Source: Actinomycetota bacterium (GTDB lineage Bacteria > Actinomycetota > Actinomycetes > Actinomycetales > Microbacteriaceae). Taken from it: a stretch of 64,000 nt of DNA. Below are positions 1 to 8,279 of the stretch, one piece after another. Position 1 is the stretch's first letter; each line of letters begins with the position of its first letter. The position numbers were made by a program, and so were the translations under genes. Where the stretch lies: the NCBI GenBank assembly GCA_947449765.1, contig CANFSP010000001.1, positions 512,128-576,127 on the forward strand, read 5' to 3'. The notes below the pieces were generated by a model. It worked only from the letters and a program-made list of their open reading frames with translations, was not told where the DNA came from and searched no databases.

Positions 1-133
1 CGGTGGCCATCACTGTCACAAACAAGAGGCTGGTAAGTCCGAGCCAGCCGATAAGTGCCAGGAGACCCTTCGACATGGTTTTGTCGAAGCCGTAGCGCAT
101 CTGATCGGCTAAGCGATTCTTCTTCCCGCCCAC
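1..133 (-). CDS. CASTOR/POLLUX-related putative ion channel, N-terminal fragment
   Basis: The gene enters from the left edge, so only about 44 N-terminal residues are visible. They read VGGKKNRLADQMRYGFDKTM followed by SKGLLALIGWLGLTSLLFV, that is, a basic segment, an RYGFDKTMS motif and the start of a first membrane helix. This resembles the N-terminus of CASTOR/POLLUX-related bacterial ion channels (R-Y-x-F-D-x-T-M-S-x-G, then LIGWL). The GTG start is the first start codon after an in-frame stop, and a TAGTAT hexamer (140-145, minus strand) lies six bases before it. The rest of the protein is outside the window, so the family call rests on a short match. Confidence 0.55.
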   Translation of the reverse strand, partial: MGGKKNRLADQMRYGFDKTMSKGLLALIGWLGLTSLLFVTVMAT

Positions 134-253
134 ATCGCGATACTAATTCATTCGCTCTCACCGATAAATAGGTCAGGTTGTGGCCTCGTTGTCCGAGGGT
201 TGGGGTTCACTGTCTTGAGGCTTTAGGTGAAAGCCACTTAGACGGGGGTAGTT

Positions 254-1897
254 ATGGCGCGTGACAACGATGACTCAAACCAGGGGGCGGACTCGTCCGA
301 TGGCTCTGGCGACGAGCGTGACATGCACAGACTCGGCGAAGAAGAATTGTGGAAGGTCACCCAGAGCGGTAACCCGGCTGACCGGGCACACGCGTTTTCG
401 GTACTGGGGATGAGGGCCTCGGAACGAGGTGACTTCGCCGCTGCCGCGGCGTTGCACGGGAGTGAAGTCATGGCAGCCCGCGAAATAGGACGTGATCGCG
501 GGCTCGGTGCGGCTCTTTTTGTGCAGGGGATCGCGTTGAATGAGTGCGGTCGATTTGACGAAGCACTCGAAGTTCTCGAGGAGGCTCAGAGTATCTATCG
601 AACGTGCGCGACTGAAGAGATGCTGGCAGACGCCACGCTCATGCGCGCTCGCGCACTCAAGGGACTCGACCGAATCGACGATGCCGTCAGCGGATTCTTG
701 AATGCGGCGGCCTTTTACGAGGCGAGCGAGCAACCTGACTGGCGCAATGTGTCGGCTGTCTATGAGGCGGCCGAGGCGCTGGTCGCAGCCGATCGAGTCG
801 ACGAATCGCTGAGCTACTACGAGGATGCGCAAAGCATTGCCATCGCGGTTCAAGATTCCTTTTGGCTCGCCCGAGTTCGCGATCAGCAGGGCAAGGCGTT
901 TATTCGCACCGGTCTCATCGCTGAGGGGGTTAGCCTTTTTCGCGAAAACGTCACATTGGCCAAATTCCTGTCCCAACGCGACAAGCTGATGTACTCTCGC
1001 TATCGCTACGGTTGGGCCTTACTGGCCTGGGGAAAACCACAGAAAGCGCTTCGAGAAGTCGAAACGGCACGCACCTTCTTTGTGGAGGAACACAATTACC
1101 GTCGTGTCGCGGACATCGACGAGGTTCGCGTCGGAGCCTACTTCCGCCTCGGCAAAACGAAAAAGGCACTGAAGGCTTCGCGCCGTGCTCTGGCTTATTA
1201 CCGGTCTGTCGGCGATCACGAATCCGCAGTGAGCCATTTACTTGCTATCGCTGAGACTGAGTTAGGCGGCGCCAATCCGTCAGCCGGAGTGCAACGTTTG
1301 CGCTCTCTCGTCCTCGAATGTGACGAGCGCAAACTCTTTGAAACCTCGCGCATTGCGCGGCTGCGACTCGCGGAATTTTTCATTGGCAATGGCGACGTCA
1401 ATTCTGCCGTTGAGGCCTTGAACAGCATTCCGACCGATCGCTGGGGGTCTCAGACGCTCAACCTCGCATCCCACCTGGTAGTGATTGCCCGATGCGCGTT
1501 GGCTCGTCACAGTTACACGGAGGCCACAATGGTGGCTGAACGCGTGCTCGATCTGGCGTCTCGTGAGGTGTTGCACCTTCAAGCGGGCTGGGCTTTCGCG
1601 GTGCTGGCCGAACTACACGAAAGAAACGCTGATCGTCGTGCCGCCTCCGACGCCCGACGCGAATCTGTCGTCAGATTTCTTGCGGCTGAAGATACCGAAT
1701 TGGCCTATGAGGCGGTTGCGTCGATATTGCCGAGCATCACACCAATTCAACACCCGATCGATCGACAAGCCGAGGGTCCCGAAGACATCGCTACCGGACC
1801 AGTGCCCACACTCGGTTCGCAAGAACCACGCGAGTCTCGTGAGTCTCGGCGGATGAGCAGCGATCGCGGTTCGAGTGAGAGTCCGCCTGAAAGTTAG
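254..1897 (+). CDS. TPR-repeat protein (547 aa)
   Basis: This is a soluble, mostly helical protein. Residues about 40-490 are tetratricopeptide-like repeats, recognisable from recurring A-x-x-x-x-x-A / E-A-L-E-x-x-x-x-A patterns such as the RFDEALEVLEEA stretch. The N-terminus (D/N/S/G rich) and the C-terminus (P/S/E/R rich) look disordered. No enzymatic motif, signal peptide or membrane helix is visible. GGGGGT just before the ATG can act as a ribosome site. A paralogue with the same architecture lies at 29697-31223. TPR arrays normally bind partner proteins; the partner here is unknown. Confidence 0.8.
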   Translation: MARDNDDSNQGADSSDGSGDERDMHRLGEEELWKVTQSGNPADRAHAFSVLGMRASERGDFAAAAALHGSEVMAAREIGRDRGLGAALFVQGIALNECGRFDEALEVLEEAQSIYRTCATEEMLADATLMRARALKGLDRIDDAVSGFLNAAAFYEASEQPDWRNVSAVYEAAEALVAADRVDESLSYYEDAQSIAIAVQDSFWLARVRDQQGKAFIRTGLIAEGVSLFRENVTLAKFLSQRDKLMYSRYRYGWALLAWGKPQKALREVETARTFFVEEHNYRRVADIDEVRVGAYFRLGKTKKALKASRRALAYYRSVGDHESAVSHLLAIAETELGGANPSAGVQRLRSLVLECDERKLFETSRIARLRLAEFFIGNGDVNSAVEALNSIPTDRWGSQTLNLASHLVVIARCALARHSYTEATMVAERVLDLASREVLHLQAGWAFAVLAELHERNADRRAASDARRESVVRFLAAEDTELAYEAVASILPSITPIQHPIDRQAEGPEDIATGPVPTLGSQEPRESRESRRMSSDRGSSESPPES

Positions 1898-1945
1898 CGC
1901 CGGATCTCGGGTGGTGCAAACGAGCCGAACTATTTTCGAGACGAA

Positions 1946-2212
1946 CTATTTTTCGCGGTGCGGCATGAGTTCACGCACCGAGACATTCAACGCGTGGGCG
2001 ATGGCAAAGACGTTGGCCAGTGACGGAGAAAACCGAGAGTTTTCAATCCGACTAATCGTTTTGCGGTCCACACCTGCCGTTTCGGCAAGCTCGTTTTGGG
2101 TATAGCCGCGCTCTTGGCGTGCGTGACGCACGCGCATCCCAAAGTCTCGTAGAGCCTGGTCCTGCTCTTCTCGGCTCATCGTTGAGCGATTGGGGGTCTC
2201 CGCCGGAGTCAT
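1946..2212 (-). CDS. XRE-family helix-turn-helix regulator (88 aa)
   Basis: This is a small DNA-binding protein. Residues about 27-82 form an HTH_3/Cro-CI domain: GMRVRHARQERGYTQNELAE, then a recognition helix in AGVDRKTISRIENS, then the closing LANVFAIAHALNVSVRELMP segment. It has no effector domain, so it is either a simple repressor or an antitoxin-like factor, but no toxin gene lies beside it. It converges with the TPR gene. The ATG at 2212 is used. Its targets cannot be read from this window. Confidence 0.88.
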   Translation of the reverse strand: MTPAETPNRSTMSREEQDQALRDFGMRVRHARQERGYTQNELAETAGVDRKTISRIENSRFSPSLANVFAIAHALNVSVRELMPHREK

Positions 2213-2338
2213 GGTTTCCTCTGGTTAATGCCTCACCGAGGCATGCCGTGTGATGCAACCCCCACATCTGCGTCAATAGTACGCACACCAACAATTCTGA
2301 AACCGTGAATTTCGTGAGTCAGTCGTGGTACAGCTTTT

Positions 2339-2968
2339 CTAGCCCACGGCAACGGCCCGCAGTACGCGAAATCCTTTGTAGGTGTCCACGCGCTCGATCC
2401 GGTGGCTTTTCACGAATTCTGTGGCCAGCCACTTCTCAAAAGAATCGGCACCGAGGTGCTTCGCGATGACAATCCACGCCTGACCGCCGGGGTTGAGTCG
2501 AGGAAGCCACTGGCGCATGATCGCGTGTAGGGCCTCTTTTCCGATTCGAATGGGTGGATTCGTCCAGATCGCGTCAAATCTGACCGCGGGGTCCATCTTG
2601 TCGGGAGTGGATGCCACAATGTTCGGGCATCCCAGGCGTTCGGCATTGCGTCGTGTGAGTTCGAGGGAGCGCTGGTTGATGTCGATTGCGAATACGCGCG
2701 CGGTCGGTGACTCGAGGGCCATGGTCAGCGCCAGCGGACCCCAACCGCACCCTAGGTCGAGCAGGTTTCCGTTCGGGGGAGCCGCATCCACAAAGCGAAG
2801 CAAAGCTGCTGTGCCTGCGTCAATGTGCTCCGGGCTGAACACTCCTCCGGCCGTTTCGACTCGGTATTCCGTGCCGCCCAGCTCCACGGCGATTTCTCTC
2901 GACTCAAATGCACCCGATGGTTCGGCCGAGAAATAGTGCTCTAGCGGCTCGTCGGGCGCATCACTCAT
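2339..2968 (-). CDS. Class I SAM-dependent methyltransferase, RsmC-like
   Basis: Probable rRNA (guanine-N2)-methyltransferase of the RsmC/RlmG type (COG2813). Residues about 58-70 carry the SAM-binding LLDLGCGWGPLALTMA motif I, AIDINQRSLE follows as motif II, and the substrate-side NPPI motif is in IWTNPPIRIG. N-P-P-I/Y/F is the signature of methyltransferases that act on exocyclic amino groups of bases. At 209 aa it has only the catalytic domain and lacks the N-terminal pseudo-domain of E. coli RsmC, as is usual in actinobacteria. A -10-like TAAAGT sits six bases before the ATG. Confidence 0.85.
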   Translation of the reverse strand: MSDAPDEPLEHYFSAEPSGAFESREIAVELGGTEYRVETAGGVFSPEHIDAGTAALLRFVDAAPPNGNLLDLGCGWGPLALTMALESPTARVFAIDINQRSLELTRRNAERLGCPNIVASTPDKMDPAVRFDAIWTNPPIRIGKEALHAIMRQWLPRLNPGGQAWIVIAKHLGADSFEKWLATEFVKSHRIERVDTYKGFRVLRAVAVG

Positions 2969-2974
2969 AGCTCA

Positions 2975-2980
2975 ACTTTA
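2975..2980 (-). promoter_or_regulatory. -10 hexamer TAAAGT of a leaderless-type promoter
   Basis: On the minus strand TAAAGT is followed by six bases and then the ATG of the RsmC-like gene. This spacing places the transcription start at or next to the start codon. No clear -35 was found. Confidence 0.5.
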
Positions 2981-3487
2981 GGCGCCGGGGTGACTGGTAG
3001 GAGCGTCCCCACCTGCAAGCGAGCGAAGTTGCTGTTTACAGGCCACGGATGGTCGCACACCCGCATCCAATTTCGTGATGAAACCGCTCCACTGCTCGGC
3101 TCGAAGTCGACTCGCCGGTACCGCGCGCGAATGTGTGTGTACGCAACCTGGATTCGCGCAGTTGTCGCTCTCTGCTTGTGCGCTCAGTGAGTCGAGTTCC
3201 CGTGAGCCGTCGACGAAAATTCTCCGGATGCTGAGGTGGTTGAGTTCCCCTCGTTCCCGGGCTTGCGCCACCAGAAAACGCAAACACATGTACAGGTGTG
3301 GTGTAAACCCGGCTTGGCGCCAGGCGCAGATCTCATTTCGCCACACCGTGTGAGTGGTCGGCCTGCCGTGCCTGAGGGCGTCCTGTGTGCCCAGCATCCC
3401 CAGCACACCGAGGAAAACCGGCGGATGGTCGAGAAAAACCTGGGTCCACGCGCGCTGCTCCTCGAGCGGGATGTCATCCCAGATCAT
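2978..3487 (-). CDS. Hypothetical protein (169 aa)
   Basis: I do not recognise a family. The N-terminal half is rich in W, H and L (DDIPLEEQRAWTQVFLDHPP, then VWRNEICAWRQAGFTPHLY) and looks folded. The last 60 residues are basic and rich in A and S and may be loosely structured. There is no signal peptide or membrane segment. Its ATG overlaps the TGA of a 32-residue reading frame upstream (ATGA at 3484-3487), so the two are probably translationally coupled. Its stop lies 10 bp before the RsmC-like start, within the putative promoter of that gene. Confidence 0.55.
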   Translation of the reverse strand: MIWDDIPLEEQRAWTQVFLDHPPVFLGVLGMLGTQDALRHGRPTTHTVWRNEICAWRQAGFTPHLYMCLRFLVAQARERGELNHLSIRRIFVDGSRELDSLSAQAESDNCANPGCVHTHSRAVPASRLRAEQWSGFITKLDAGVRPSVACKQQLRSLAGGDAPTSHPGA

Positions 3488-3582
3488 GCCGCCACCGCCT
3501 CCTGCTCGGCGGATTGTGCTCCGTGTCGGATTCGAGCCTCACGCTCACGGTCACGAGCCTCAAAATATTCATCGTTTGGCAT
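3484..3582 (-). CDS. Small ORF (32 aa), coupled to the downstream hypothetical gene
   Basis: The predicted peptide begins MPNDEYFEARDREREARIRH and is highly charged, probably one helix. Support is structural rather than by homology: an AAAGGGG ribosome site lies 10 bases before the ATG, and its TGA overlaps the ATG of the next gene in the ATGA arrangement typical of coupled genes. It may be a real small protein or a leader peptide that sets translation of the 169-aa gene. It is preceded by a structured stretch (3603-3735). Confidence 0.5.
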   Translation of the reverse strand: MPNDEYFEARDREREARIRHGAQSAEQEAVAA

Positions 3583-3602
3583 GGTTCACAAACCCCTTTC
3601 TC

Positions 3603-3735
3603 GGGGTGCGAGACCCCATCGGATTTGCTGGGCACGAATAGAGCTCAGCCGGTTCTTCCCCTAGGGCACCCGTCCGATGGATCGGGAGGCCGCGTAGCAA
3701 GCTAGGTACTTGACGCTACGACCCTCGTGAGAGGG
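3603..3735. ncRNA. Candidate structured RNA / leader between divergent genes
   Basis: Several inverted repeats are packed into about 130 bases: GGGGT/ACCCC (3603-3607 with 3613-3617), CATCGGA/TCCGATG (3617-3623 with 3673-3679, long range), GTAGC/GCTAC (3694-3698 with 3715-3719) and CCCTC/GAGGG around a GTGA loop (3722-3735). Read on the minus strand it would be the 5' leader of the 32-aa ORF, with a TAAAAT hexamer upstream near 3768. Read on the plus strand the GTGA loop is a GNRA tetraloop. It matches no riboswitch or housekeeping RNA that I can name, so strand and function are open. Confidence 0.4.
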
Positions 3736-3861
3736 CTTGACTCTGGAACTTGCCTTAATTTTAACACGACCATGGTCAGATATGAAGAGGATGCGCGGCG
3801 AAGAGTGCTCGCATGTATCGCTTGTAGCGAAACCGGGGAATCAATCACGCCGTTCTCCCGT

Positions 3862-3867
3862 TAGCCT
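3862..3867 (+). promoter_or_regulatory. -10 hexamer TAGCCT before hflX
   Basis: TAGCCT is followed by seven bases and the hflX ATG, and no Shine-Dalgarno sequence fits in that gap. This predicts a leaderless mRNA. Confidence 0.5.
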
Positions 3868-3874
3868 CTAAGCA

Positions 3875-5410
3875 ATGACTGAAAAATCCGATGACATCAT
3901 CGAGCGCATCCTCGCCAATAGCAATGCCCAAAAAGCCCCGGTCGCACTCTTCGGCGCCAAAAAGGCGCAGGCCCTCGCCGACGAAGAAACCTCGGGAGTA
4001 GGCGGCGAAAGTTTCACGCAGCGCCAGTCGCGCGAATCATTCGACGGCGACCAGATGGAGCGCGACGAACGCTCAGCTCTGAGGCGTGTCGCTGGTCTCT
4101 CCACCGAGCTGGAAGATGTCACCGAGGTCGAGTACCGACAACTCAGGCTCGAGAAGGTTGTTCTCATCGGCGTCTACCCTAAGGGTCAGGCTGAAGACGG
4201 TGAGAATTCGATGCGCGAGCTCGCCGCGCTCGCCGAGACCGCTGGCGCACAAGTGCTCGACGGAGTCATGCAGGCGAGGCCCTTGCCCGATCCGGCCACC
4301 TACTTGGGCCGCGGTAAAACCGAGGAGCTCAAAAACATCGTCGCCGAGGTTGGTGCCGACACGGTCATCGCCGATACGGAGCTAGCCCCGAGCCAGCGCC
4401 GCGCGCTTGAAGACGTCGTCAAGGTGAAGGTTATCGATCGCACGGCCGTCATCCTCGACATTTTTAGTCAGCACGCCAAGAGTCGCGAGGGTAAGGCCCA
4501 GGTCGAACTCGCCCAGCTCGAGTACCTGCTTCCCAGGCTTCGTGGTTGGGGTGAGTCGATGTCCCGGCAGGCCGGTGGCCAGGTTGGTGCGGCCGGCGCG
4601 GGAATGGGTTCGCGCGGTCCGGGTGAAACCAAGATTGAGCTCGATCGACGCCGCATCAACACCCGCATGGCTAAGTTGCGCAAACAGATTGCCGGCATGA
4701 AGCCAGCGCGCGACACCAAGCGCGCAAACCGCAAGCGCAATGCTGTGCCGTCGGTGGCCATCGTCGGCTACACCAACGCGGGCAAGTCGAGTTTGCTCAA
4801 CCGCATCACGCGCGCGGGGGTCTTGGTTGAGAATGCCCTGTTTGCCACACTCGACCCCACCGTGCGCAAGACTCAAACCGCTGATGGCCGTCCGTACACG
4901 CTGGTCGACACCGTTGGTTTCGTGCGCAATCTGCCGCACCAACTGGTCGAAGCGTTTCGCTCCACCCTCGAAGAGGCGGCGGATGCTGACCTCATCGTTC
5001 ACGTGGTCGATGCGTCACATCCTGACCCGGCGGGGCAGATTCACACCGTGCGCGACGTTTTGGCGGAGTCTGGTGCCGGCGGCGTTCCCGAAATCGTAGC
5101 GTTCAACAAGGCGGATCTCGTTGATGACAATGCGCGCTTGCTCCTGCGCGGTCTTGAGCCGAACTCGGTTTTCGTCAGTGCGCGAACCGGTCTCGGGGTG
5201 GACGAATTGCTCGCGATTGTCGCGGAGCGCATCCCGACACCCGATATCGAAGTCACCCTGCTGGTGCCCTACAACCGCGGCGAAGTCGTGTCGAGCCTGC
5301 ACTTGCGTGGAGTGGTGCTCGATACGGAATACGACGAGGATGGCACGCGCGTCCACGCGCGCGTCACTCCCGCCGACGCGGTGGCGTTTGCCGAGTTTCG
5401 GGTCAGCTAA
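3875..5410 (+). CDS. hflX: GTPase HflX
   Basis: Ribosome-associated GTPase that can split stalled or inactive 70S ribosomes. The N-terminal HflX domain contains ARPLPDPATYLGRGKTEELK. A Gly-rich linker (RQAGGQVGAAGAGMGSRGPG) and a basic helical region follow, then the G domain: P-loop GYTNAGKSS at about residue 295, DTVGF (G3) at about 344 and NKAD (G4) at about 409. The length of 511 aa is normal for actinobacterial HflX with its extended N-terminus. The ATG at 3875 fits the leaderless-type promoter. It is transcribed alone, away from the minus-strand genes on its left. Confidence 0.96.
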   Translation: MTEKSDDIIERILANSNAQKAPVALFGAKKAQALADEETSGVGGESFTQRQSRESFDGDQMERDERSALRRVAGLSTELEDVTEVEYRQLRLEKVVLIGVYPKGQAEDGENSMRELAALAETAGAQVLDGVMQARPLPDPATYLGRGKTEELKNIVAEVGADTVIADTELAPSQRRALEDVVKVKVIDRTAVILDIFSQHAKSREGKAQVELAQLEYLLPRLRGWGESMSRQAGGQVGAAGAGMGSRGPGETKIELDRRRINTRMAKLRKQIAGMKPARDTKRANRKRNAVPSVAIVGYTNAGKSSLLNRITRAGVLVENALFATLDPTVRKTQTADGRPYTLVDTVGFVRNLPHQLVEAFRSTLEEAADADLIVHVVDASHPDPAGQIHTVRDVLAESGAGGVPEIVAFNKADLVDDNARLLLRGLEPNSVFVSARTGLGVDELLAIVAERIPTPDIEVTLLVPYNRGEVVSSLHLRGVVLDTEYDEDGTRVHARVTPADAVAFAEFRVS

Positions 5411-5470
5411 CCCCTACTCGACGTGGGTGTGCGTTGGGCGCGTGCTTGGCCCAATCCCTGAGAGTCGCGA

Positions 5471-5983
5471 CTAATCAGCTAAGTCGATGAGCACTTCGTT
5501 GCGCTTGAGGAATGGTGGTCGCCACGGCGGATCAAACCGGGCGAAATAGGGATGCCCCGTCGTGGTGAGGCCCGCTTTCGCCACCGCGTCGAGCAGTGCG
5601 TCACGATTTGCCTCGAAACGCGAGGCTTTCCATCCGCCACCGAATGGGCGAACGGCAACACGTTTGCTGGGCACATGCACGATGTGTACCTGCGCGTTTG
5701 ACGGCACCGGAACCGATGAGGCATCCATGCCAACCGGAAGCACGAAACTGACCGTGTGTGTCTTTTCGGTCGGTGACTCCTGAAGCACGGGTGCGGTCAT
5801 CGCGATGGAGGTATTGGACTGGTTGTTACCGCCGATGAATCGCACGAGCGGCCCGAAAGCCCGATTCCCCGCCGACATGAAATCACCGGTCACCTGAACC
5901 TGCGCGAGCACGTGGTCGGGGTACTGGCGAATCTCAAACCCGTCTGCCGATGAGATCGTGGTGTGCGGCAGTTCTTCAGTCAT
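5471..5983 (-). CDS. SOUL-family haem-binding protein
   Basis: This 170-residue protein matches the SOUL/HBP family. It has the early FEIRQYPDHVLAQVQV strand, the TSIAMTAPVLQ signature, VSFVLPVGMD, and the closing FLKRNEVLIDL segment. Family members bind haem or related tetrapyrroles; the role in bacteria is poorly defined. The ATG at 5983 is chosen because family similarity starts directly after it (MTEELPHTTISS). An extension to 6100 would add 39 unrelated basic residues. It converges with hflX and diverges from metF. There is no signal peptide, so it is probably cytoplasmic. Confidence 0.88.
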   Translation of the reverse strand: MTEELPHTTISSADGFEIRQYPDHVLAQVQVTGDFMSAGNRAFGPLVRFIGGNNQSNTSIAMTAPVLQESPTEKTHTVSFVLPVGMDASSVPVPSNAQVHIVHVPSKRVAVRPFGGGWKASRFEANRDALLDAVAKAGLTTTGHPYFARFDPPWRPPFLKRNEVLIDLAD

Positions 5984-6013
5984 GCTCGTAAGGGTACCCC
6001 TGATGCCGCAAAG

Positions 6014-6019
6014 TAAGCT
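6014..6019 (+). promoter_or_regulatory. -10 hexamer TAAGCT before metF
   Basis: TAAGCT, then six bases, then the GTG start of metF. No ribosome-binding site is present, which predicts a leaderless transcript. Confidence 0.5.
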
Positions 6020-6025
6020 GGACGG

Positions 6026-6877
6026 GTGCGCGCGAATGTTCCCTTTTCTTTTGAGGTGTACCCGCCGCGAAAACCAGAACTTCAGGATGCGCTGCATCAC
6101 ACCATCCAGAAGCTCGCCGATGCCGGGCCGGAGTTCATCACTGTCACGTACGGCGCAAACGGTTCGTCACGGGATTCAAGTCTTGAGTGTGTTTCGTACA
6201 TTCGACAGAACACAGCGATTGATCCGCTTGCCCACCTCACCTGCGTGGGCACAAGCCGCGCCGAGGCCGAGGTGCTCGTTCGCGAGTTTTACGGGGCCGG
6301 CATCCGGTCATTTCTCGCACTGCGTGGCGATGCACCCGCGGGCGCCACGGCGGACGCCGATTTTCTTGGCGAGCTAAAGAGCGCGGCAGAGCTGGTCGCA
6401 CTCATCCGCCAAGTGAGCCCGTACGCGCGCATCGCGGTGGCGGCGTTCCCGCAGGGTCACCCCGAAGACAGCGAACCGGGGCGCGACCTCCTCGCGCTTC
6501 GCGCCAAGCAAGACGCCGGTGCCGACTTCGCCATCACGCAACTGTTTTTCGAGCCCAACGAATACCTCGATTTCGTGGCACGCGCTCGGGCGGCAGGCAT
6601 CACGATTCCCATCATTCCCGGAATCATGCCGGTGATTTCGGCGTCCCGGTTGGCGCGCATCGTAGATATCACCGGTCTTGAAACACCGCAGTCGCTCGCG
6701 GCCGCCCTCAACGACGCTGGCGATAAGGATGCCCAACGCGAGATTGGGTTGGATCACGCCGTCGCGCTCACACGTGCTGTCGTGGCCGGGGGAGCGCCCG
6801 GCGTGCACCTATACGCGTTCAACGAGCACGACGTCGTGCTCGAGGTGCTCAGTCGTGCGGGAATTATCAGCGCCTAG
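6026..6877 (+). CDS. metF: 5,10-methylenetetrahydrofolate reductase
   Basis: Reduces 5,10-methylene-THF to 5-methyl-THF, the methyl donor for methionine synthesis, using FAD. The protein begins MRANVPFSFEVYPPRKPELQ, containing the conserved FSFEVYPP strand with the catalytic Glu. It continues with FITVTYGANGSSR, HLTCVG, FLALRGD (FAD/folate contact), GADFAITQLFFE and IPIIPGIMP, all in the order of the TIM-barrel family. At 283 aa it has the bacterial length without a regulatory domain. The GTG start at 6026 is set by similarity and by the promoter spacing. Confidence 0.95.
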   Translation: MRANVPFSFEVYPPRKPELQDALHHTIQKLADAGPEFITVTYGANGSSRDSSLECVSYIRQNTAIDPLAHLTCVGTSRAEAEVLVREFYGAGIRSFLALRGDAPAGATADADFLGELKSAAELVALIRQVSPYARIAVAAFPQGHPEDSEPGRDLLALRAKQDAGADFAITQLFFEPNEYLDFVARARAAGITIPIIPGIMPVISASRLARIVDITGLETPQSLAAALNDAGDKDAQREIGLDHAVALTRAVVAGGAPGVHLYAFNEHDVVLEVLSRAGIISA

Positions 6878-6927
6878 CGCGCCCATGTCGCTAGGCTGAC
6901 AAAGCCCACCTCAATCGGGCTCACACT

Positions 6928-8262
6928 ATGTCGCCGCGCCGCCTAACCCCATTCGTGATGCTAGAAGCATCCTCGGTGCTGTCTGCAATCGCCAGTGGGA
7001 TGACGTACATCGTCATTCCGTGGCTGCTCCTGGAAACCACGGGTTCTGCGCTGCTGGCGGGAACCGTCGTCGCCGTCAAGGGAATCATTTCCTTCGTCGT
7101 GTATCCGCTGTCGGGGACGCTTGTCGACAATGTTGGCCGCCGACGGGTGGGCATCATCGCCGACGTTCTCGTTGCCGTCACCGCGGGAGGATTTGCGATG
7201 TTGGGCAACGGGCTGGGTACGAGCCTGTGGCTCATCGTCGCGGTCACGATCCTCGGCGGTGTGTGCGAGGCTCCGGGGTTCACCGCACGCAAATCGCTCG
7301 TGGCTAACACGGCCGAAGCTGGGCAGATTCCGCTCGAGCGCGCAAACGGCATCCATGAAGCCATTCGCGGCATCGGCTGGATAGCGGGCCCCGCCTCCGG
7401 CTCACTGCTGGTGGCCTTAGTTGGTGCAACCAATGTGTTCTGGATTGTTGGTGCCGGTTATCTCGCGTCCGTTGGTGCGCTGAGCCTCGTGCGGGTATCG
7501 CACACCGTGACCGGTGCCGATGACCGGGACCGCGAACGCGGCAACTTCATTGCCGAAACGTGGGACGGTTTTCGGGCGTTGCGACGAGATCGCGCGCTGT
7601 TCATCCTCACCGCTTTTATTGTCATTTTGGATGCGATGTACATCCCGAGCGAAGAGATTGTGCTGCCGGCCTACTTCAACGAGCGGCAGGACCCGGTTGG
7701 TCTCGGCTTGGTCATTTCGTCGATGGTGTTGGGTGTGACCATCGGCGCGCTGCTCTTCGAGTTTCTCGCGAAACGTTTTCTCATGTCGACCGTCATTCGC
7801 ATCTGTGTCATCGGTTCGTGTTCCATCTTGCTGCTGATGGCGATTTTTCCTCCGGTGTTTCTGTTCGTCATCATCGGGCTCGTGCTCGGATTGGTGTGGG
7901 GGCCGATCAACCCGTTGATGAGCACGATGATCCAGCGACGTTTTCCGGCGTCGATTCAGGGGCGCGTGTTCGGCGTGCAGTTGGCCGCATTCACCATGGC
8001 GCCACCAGTGGCCATGCCGATTGTCGGCTGGTTGATCGAGTTGTACGGACCGCAGCGGGTCTACCTCGTTCAGATGATCATCACGTTCGTGCTCGGCTTC
8101 GGGGTCGTGTTGCTGCCGATTCTCAAGGATCTCGACCGTTCGGCGGGGGTGCAGGATGAGCCTGTGCGAGATGACTCCGCGCGCGAGAAGCCCCCGCGCC
8201 AGAAGCCCCCGCGCCAGAAGCCCCCGCGCCAGAAGCCCCCGCGCCAGAAGCCCGCGCGTTAA
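6928..8262 (+). CDS. MFS transporter with C-terminal KPPRQ repeats
   Basis: This polytopic membrane protein has about twelve hydrophobic helices and the MFS loop motif around LVDNVGRRRVGIIADV (D-x-x-G-R-R). The helix 7-12 half is recognisable (FIVILDAMYIPSEEIVLPAY, then WGPINPLMSTMIQRRFPASI). The substrate is not deducible. The cytoplasmic tail ends in a K/R/P-rich sequence made by four identical 15-bp units (8191-8250), so tail length may vary between strains. A TAGGCT hexamer near 6890 would give a short leader. Confidence 0.85.
   Translation: MSPRRLTPFVMLEASSVLSAIASGMTYIVIPWLLLETTGSALLAGTVVAVKGIISFVVYPLSGTLVDNVGRRRVGIIADVLVAVTAGGFAMLGNGLGTSLWLIVAVTILGGVCEAPGFTARKSLVANTAEAGQIPLERANGIHEAIRGIGWIAGPASGSLLVALVGATNVFWIVGAGYLASVGALSLVRVSHTVTGADDRDRERGNFIAETWDGFRALRRDRALFILTAFIVILDAMYIPSEEIVLPAYFNERQDPVGLGLVISSMVLGVTIGALLFEFLAKRFLMSTVIRICVIGSCSILLLMAIFPPVFLFVIIGLVLGLVWGPINPLMSTMIQRRFPASIQGRVFGVQLAAFTMAPPVAMPIVGWLIELYGPQRVYLVQMIITFVLGFGVVLLPILKDLDRSAGVQDEPVRDDSAREKPPRQKPPRQKPPRQKPPRQKPAR
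8191..8250 (+). repeat. 15-bp tandem repeat x4 in the MFS tail
   Basis: Four perfect copies of CCCCCGCGCCAGAAG encode a PPRQK pentapeptide repeat. The unit keeps the reading frame, so copy-number changes would only lengthen or shorten the basic tail. Confidence 0.9.
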
Positions 8263-8279
8263 ATCGCCCGGCGCGCTCG

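Noticed and set aside
3603..3735. Known riboswitch (c-di-AMP, guanidine, SAM or TPP class), tmRNA, SRP or RNase P RNA
   Set aside because: None of the conserved core sequences that I know for these classes is present; kept only as an unassigned structured element.
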